From Pantoea sp. At-9b (lineage in GTDB: Bacteria > Pseudomonadota > Gammaproteobacteria > Enterobacterales > Enterobacteriaceae): 64,000 nucleotides of DNA. Under the pieces are notes generated by a model. It was given only the letters and a program-made list of their open reading frames with translations, did no database searches and had not been told where the DNA came from. The position numbers were made by a program, and so were the translations under genes. The stretch lies in assembly GCF_000175935.2 (NCBI RefSeq), contig NC_014838.1:248001-312000 (forward strand), in the 5' to 3' direction. Shown one piece after another: positions 60,892 through 64,000 of this stretch. Each line of letters opens with the position of its first letter. Positions within the stretch are counted from its first letter, which is position 1.

Positions 60892-61692
60892 ATGAGTAAC
60901 GTGGAAAGTAACGCCTTGCTGACGCGGTTGGCGCTGGCAGAAGAGGTGGCGCGCGCAGGCGGTGCAGCCGCGCTGCACTGGTTTGAACAGCGTGACAGCC
61001 TGGTGGTGGAAACCAAGCACGATTTACAAGATGTGGTGTCGCGCGCGGACCGCGAAGTGGAACAGATGATCGGGCAGCGTATTCGCGAACACTTCCCCGA
61101 TGACGGTTTTCTGGGTGAGGAGTATGGGTTACAGACGGGTAGCTCCGGCTATACCTGGGTGGTGGACCCGATTGATGGCACCAGCCCGTTCCTCAATGGT
61201 ATGCCGAACTGGTGTGTCTCGGTGGCGGTGTTGCATGAGGGGCTGCCGGTGATTGGGGTGATTTTTGCCCCGACTTATCAGGAGTGCTATGTGGCGGCGC
61301 TGGGGCACGGAGCAACACTCAACGGCAAGCGTTTGCAGGTGGACCCGGCACGCACGCTCCAGAATCACGTCACCGGTTTTGGTGCCAACAGCTACGTTAG
61401 CCCGGAAAAGGTCGGCGAAATCCTTGCGGCGTTGTTGGCGGCAGGCGGTAATTTTATCCGCATCGGGTCGGGCGCGTTGATGCTGGCCTGGGTGGCGGCA
61501 GGGCGTGTAGTGGGTTACTACGAACCCTATATGCATGCCTGGGATTGCCTGGCCGGGTATTGCCTGGTGAAAGAAGCGGGAGGCTGGTATCACCCGTTCA
61601 ACACCGAAGGTGAACGGTTGTTGAAAGGTGCACAGGTACTGGCGGTGGCACCCGGCGCGGAAGCGGATTTGAAACGTATTGCCGGGTTGTAA
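60892..61692 (+). CDS. Inositol monophosphatase-family enzyme
   Basis: 266 residues with AAGGAG upstream. Metal and catalytic motifs of the family are present: Glu76/Glu77 in FLGEEYG, Asp92 and Asp95 in WVVDPIDGTSPF, and Trp217-Asp218 in MHAWDCLAG. It would remove phosphate from inositol phosphate, histidinol phosphate or a sugar phosphate in the cytoplasm using magnesium. As the last gene of the importer operon it probably acts on the imported phosphorylated compound. Confidence 0.9.
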   Translation: MSNVESNALLTRLALAEEVARAGGAAALHWFEQRDSLVVETKHDLQDVVSRADREVEQMIGQRIREHFPDDGFLGEEYGLQTGSSGYTWVVDPIDGTSPFLNGMPNWCVSVAVLHEGLPVIGVIFAPTYQECYVAALGHGATLNGKRLQVDPARTLQNHVTGFGANSYVSPEKVGEILAALLAAGGNFIRIGSGALMLAWVAAGRVVGYYEPYMHAWDCLAGYCLVKEAGGWYHPFNTEGERLLKGAQVLAVAPGAEADLKRIAGL

Positions 61693-61737
61693 TCCGGCGC
61701 TGACGATGCTGTTATAACGCACTGTCTCTGCAACCGG

Positions 61738-62514
61738 ATGATCCTTGTGCCGCTGTCTGCCTCTGAATGGTTTGCCCGTAATGGTATTGAATGTTCGCGC
61801 GTCACCGCCAGCGACAGCGCTTTCCCACGTCATCTGCATGATGAATACGTGGTGTGTGCCAATCTGAGTGGGCGTGAGACGATCTGGCTGGATGGCAAGT
61901 CGTGTGAGGCACTGGCCGGGCAAGTGACGGTGTACAATCCGGCTTCCGTTCAGGCGTCACAGTTCAGTGTAGAACCGGTGAGTTTTATTAGCGTGCATCT
62001 GCCGCAGGCGGTGCTGGCCGGTGCGCCCGCATTGCGTGAAGGCGCATTCCATCACGCCGCGCTGTTTGCCGCCATCTGCGATTATGCGGCGGCAACGCGG
62101 CAGCCTGATGAAGGGTTACAGGAGCAGCAACTGATGTGGCTGTGTGGCGAACTCATGGATGATTCGGCCAGTCGCCAGCAGGGGGATGCCCAACTGATGG
62201 TGCAGGTCAAAGAGTATCTGCGCGCTAACCTGAGCAGCAAACCGCAACTGGCGACCCTGGCGCAGCAGGTCGGGCTGAGCAAGTACCACCTGGTGCGCCG
62301 TTTTACTCAACTGACCGGGATGCCGCCACTGCAATATCATATGCAGCTGCGGTTGCATCATGCGCGCGATTTGCTGCGGCGAGGCGTGCATGCGCAGGAT
62401 GCCGCGCTGCAACTCGGCTTTTATGACCAGAGCCATTTTATTAATGCTTTCCGCAAAGTGATGGGGACCACACCCCATCACTATGCGCATCAGCTCAGAA
62501 TAAATTCGCGATAG
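61738..62514 (+). CDS. AraC-family regulator
   Basis: 258 residues. The N-terminal cupin part (HLHDEYVVCANLSGRETIWLDG, then GQVTVYNPASVQAS) binds a ligand. The C-terminal double helix-turn-helix reads SSKPQLATLAQQVGLSKYHLVRRFTQLTGMPPLQYHMQLRL, then AALQLGFYDQSHFINAFRKVMGTTPHHYA. AraC genes of this type commonly sit beside and control LysE exporters, and here the LysE gene is convergent with a 25-bp overlap. No strong ribosome site is seen. Confidence 0.87.
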   Translation: MILVPLSASEWFARNGIECSRVTASDSAFPRHLHDEYVVCANLSGRETIWLDGKSCEALAGQVTVYNPASVQASQFSVEPVSFISVHLPQAVLAGAPALREGAFHHAALFAAICDYAAATRQPDEGLQEQQLMWLCGELMDDSASRQQGDAQLMVQVKEYLRANLSSKPQLATLAQQVGLSKYHLVRRFTQLTGMPPLQYHMQLRLHHARDLLRRGVHAQDAALQLGFYDQSHFINAFRKVMGTTPHHYAHQLRINSR

Positions 62515-63128
62515 CCGGAGCCAATCACGTAAATCGCGAAGTAACAAAAGATCAGCGCAGAGGCGAGATAGGAATATTTCAGCAGGCGCTGGCCCAGCAG
62601 TTTCCCGCCCATGCTGCCCACCAGACACAACACGCAGGTCCAGAACACGCCAGCGATAAAGAAGCCGCTGAGGAACCATGACGTTGATCCGGCGCTGCCC
62701 TGGCCCATGCGTGAGATCAGTGCGCCGCCCACGCTGGCAAACCACAGAATGGCGGTGGGTGATGACATCGCCAGCATCACACCACGGCTGAATTCACGCA
62801 GCAGCGAGCGTCGTGGTTGCTGTTCTGACATGTTGATGGCGGTGACGGAACGATACGCGGCCAACAACATTTTCACCGCAAACCACATCAGTAGCGCGCC
62901 ACCCCCAATCCACAGCACCCAGCGCACCGCCGTGAATTGCAGTACCACCGCCATCCCCGCCAGTGCCAGCAGGGCATAGATTAAATCGCCAATGCAGGTA
63001 CCAATCCCCAGCCAGAAACCGTGAAAATAGCCGCGCTGCATCGCCAGGGTGATCATGGCGATATTCGCCAGACCGATATCGAGGCATAACGACAAACTTA
63101 GCAGAAAACCATTTGAAAACTGCAACAT
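62490..63128 (-). CDS. LysE-family amino-acid exporter
   Basis: 212 residues from the ATG at 63128; the open frame extends further upstream but that part lacks membrane character. Six membrane segments are visible, with the family start NGFLLSLSLCLDIGLANIAMITLAMQRGYFHGFWLGIGTCIGD and the later MSSPTAILWFASVGGALI. It exports amino acids or related compounds out of the cell. It overlaps the AraC gene tail to tail. Confidence 0.87.
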   Translation of the reverse strand: MLQFSNGFLLSLSLCLDIGLANIAMITLAMQRGYFHGFWLGIGTCIGDLIYALLALAGMAVVLQFTAVRWVLWIGGGALLMWFAVKMLLAAYRSVTAINMSEQQPRRSLLREFSRGVMLAMSSPTAILWFASVGGALISRMGQGSAGSTSWFLSGFFIAGVFWTCVLCLVGSMGGKLLGQRLLKYSYLASALIFCYFAIYVIGSGYREFILS

Positions 63129-63288
63129 AGCTAAACACGCATCCCGCGTTAGTAAGAGTGGCGTTATTAAACCATGTTGCTGCGGACAGGTATTGGAAAG
63201 AATTGCGCGAGCAAGTGTCGCGCAGCGCCTTTTTTGGGACGGGTAATTCACTAACGTGGAGGCATTACTCAGCGCGGAAAAGCTAACG

Positions 63289-64000
63289 ATGAACAACAGC
63301 AACCACGAATTCTACCGCTACACGCATGAAGGCTCTCGGGTCGTTAAATGTGCCCGCCAGCAAAGCAGAGCCAGTGAAGGTCAGCGTCAGGTGCATTATC
63401 TGACGGGACTGGAAATCCGTACCACGAGGCATGCAGACAGGGAAATTGAAAATGTGCGGGTGATTAGCGTCACGGGTGTGCGTATTCATGATTGGCTGCG
63501 GGGGAAACCGGAAGATGTTGCTCGCCATCAGCTGCGTTTTTGCATTAAGGATCGCGCGGACAGCAGCACGCTGGAGCTGGACAGTCAGGGTAAGATCATC
63601 AGCCGGGAACAGTATTACCCGTTTGGCGGAACGGCCCTGTGGGCAACACGCCAGCAAAGCGAAACCCGCTTTAAAACCTTGCGTTATTCGGGCAAAGAAC
63701 GCGATATGACTGGGCTGCTGTACTACGGATACCGCTACTACGCGCCCTGGTTGCTGCGCTGGTTGAATACCGATCCCGCCGGAAATATCGATGGGTTAAA
63801 TCGCTTTCGGATGGTGCAAAACAATCCTGTGACCCTGAGTGATCCCTGCGGATTAGCGCCCGAACGAAAACGGCGGCTTTCATTGCCGGCGGGTTTTGCA
63901 GCGAGTTCTCCCGCTAAAATAAGCCGAACTGAATCGCCCCGCCAGGCGGAAAGGGTGGTTAACAAGCTCGATCAACTGAAGCAGGTAATGAATCCTTTTC
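63289..64000 (+). CDS. Rhs-core / TccC-like toxin C-terminal part, runs off window
   Basis: An open frame from the ATG at 63289 to the window end (237 residues). It contains EQYYPFGGTALWA, then LRYSGKERDMTGLLYYGYRYYAPWLLRWLNTDPAGNIDGLNRFRMVQNNPVTLSDPCGL, split here as consecutive motifs of the Rhs-repeat-associated core seen in Tc-toxin TccC and SepC proteins. The DPxGL end marks the self-cleavage boundary; the variable toxin domain begins after it. The long Rhs shell that should precede it is missing: an in-frame TAA lies at about 63244. So this is an orphan or truncated module. Confidence 0.75.
   Translation, partial: MNNSNHEFYRYTHEGSRVVKCARQQSRASEGQRQVHYLTGLEIRTTRHADREIENVRVISVTGVRIHDWLRGKPEDVARHQLRFCIKDRADSSTLELDSQGKIISREQYYPFGGTALWATRQQSETRFKTLRYSGKERDMTGLLYYGYRYYAPWLLRWLNTDPAGNIDGLNRFRMVQNNPVTLSDPCGLAPERKRRLSLPAGFAASSPAKISRTESPRQAERVVNKLDQLKQVMNPF

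Noticed and set aside
1..64000. CRISPR arrays, rRNA genes and complete tRNA genes
   Set aside because: No regularly spaced direct repeats and no complete structural RNA gene were seen anywhere in the window.

Overview
The window looks like enterobacterial chromosome, most likely from a plant- or insect-associated Erwiniaceae-type host (Pantoea/Erwinia-like). This is inferred from a lambda/HK97-type siphoprophage, many LysR-controlled catabolic operons in moderately GC-rich DNA, RhiA-like proteins, a SopA/NleL-like effector and an Rhs/TccC-like toxin fragment. Species cannot be fixed by reading alone.

1-15.6 kb: the right half of a lambdoid siphovirus prophage. It runs from the end of a head-tail connector gene through head closure, tail completion, tail terminator, tail tube, a G/GT pair of tail chaperones with a -1 frameshift, tape measure, M, L, K, I, J, a J-distal protein and an S74-domain tail fibre. 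Two small lipoprotein genes are inserted as cargo (one Cor-like). Several intrinsic-terminator hairpins sit between late genes, so late transcription probably needs antitermination. The prophage ends with an SOS-controlled pair (near-consensus LexA box; a 79-aa protein and a UmuD-like protein lacking the catalytic-serine segment).

15.6-18.9 kb: a tRNA-Pro(GGG) 3'-end fragment in minus orientation, then an AT-rich cassette of three overlapping genes. The third has a clear PD-(D/E)XK nuclease signature. This is the best candidate for an undescribed (anti-phage) system. About 840 bp of degenerate AT-rich DNA follows.

18.9-25 kb: a HigBA-type toxin-antitoxin module with twin operators, a LysR regulator divergent from an MDR oxidoreductase and a nitroreductase, and an AT-rich gene for a SopA/NleL-like HECT-type E3 ubiquitin ligase.

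25-36.4 kb: amino-acid and guanidino-compound metabolism. There is an orphan polar amino-acid binding protein, a DUF2817 M14-like protein, a 2OG-Fe(II) oxygenase, and an operon with an XRE-cupin regulator, binding protein, two permeases, ureohydrolase and CtlX (no ATPase gene). A divergent SLC13-type permease, an AraC regulator and a DUF2000 protein follow.

36.4-38.9 kb: two paralogous RhiA-like beta-rich proteins and a small secreted cysteine-containing protein.

38.9-55.3 kb: catabolic modules. These are amidase plus MBL hydrolase with divergent LysR; SDR with divergent LysR; a GH3 beta-glucosidase joined to a spermidine/putrescine-type ABC importer; and a LysR plus flavin monooxygenase-RidA-DUF1028-ArgE-like operon.

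55.3-62.5 kb: a LacI regulator divergent from an AfuABC-like importer plus inositol-monophosphatase-family enzyme, with LacI-type operators in the shared promoter region. This suggests uptake and dephosphorylation of a phosphorylated sugar or polyol. An AraC regulator and a LysE exporter follow.

63.3 kb to the end: an open Rhs-core/TccC-like C-terminal fragment running off the window.
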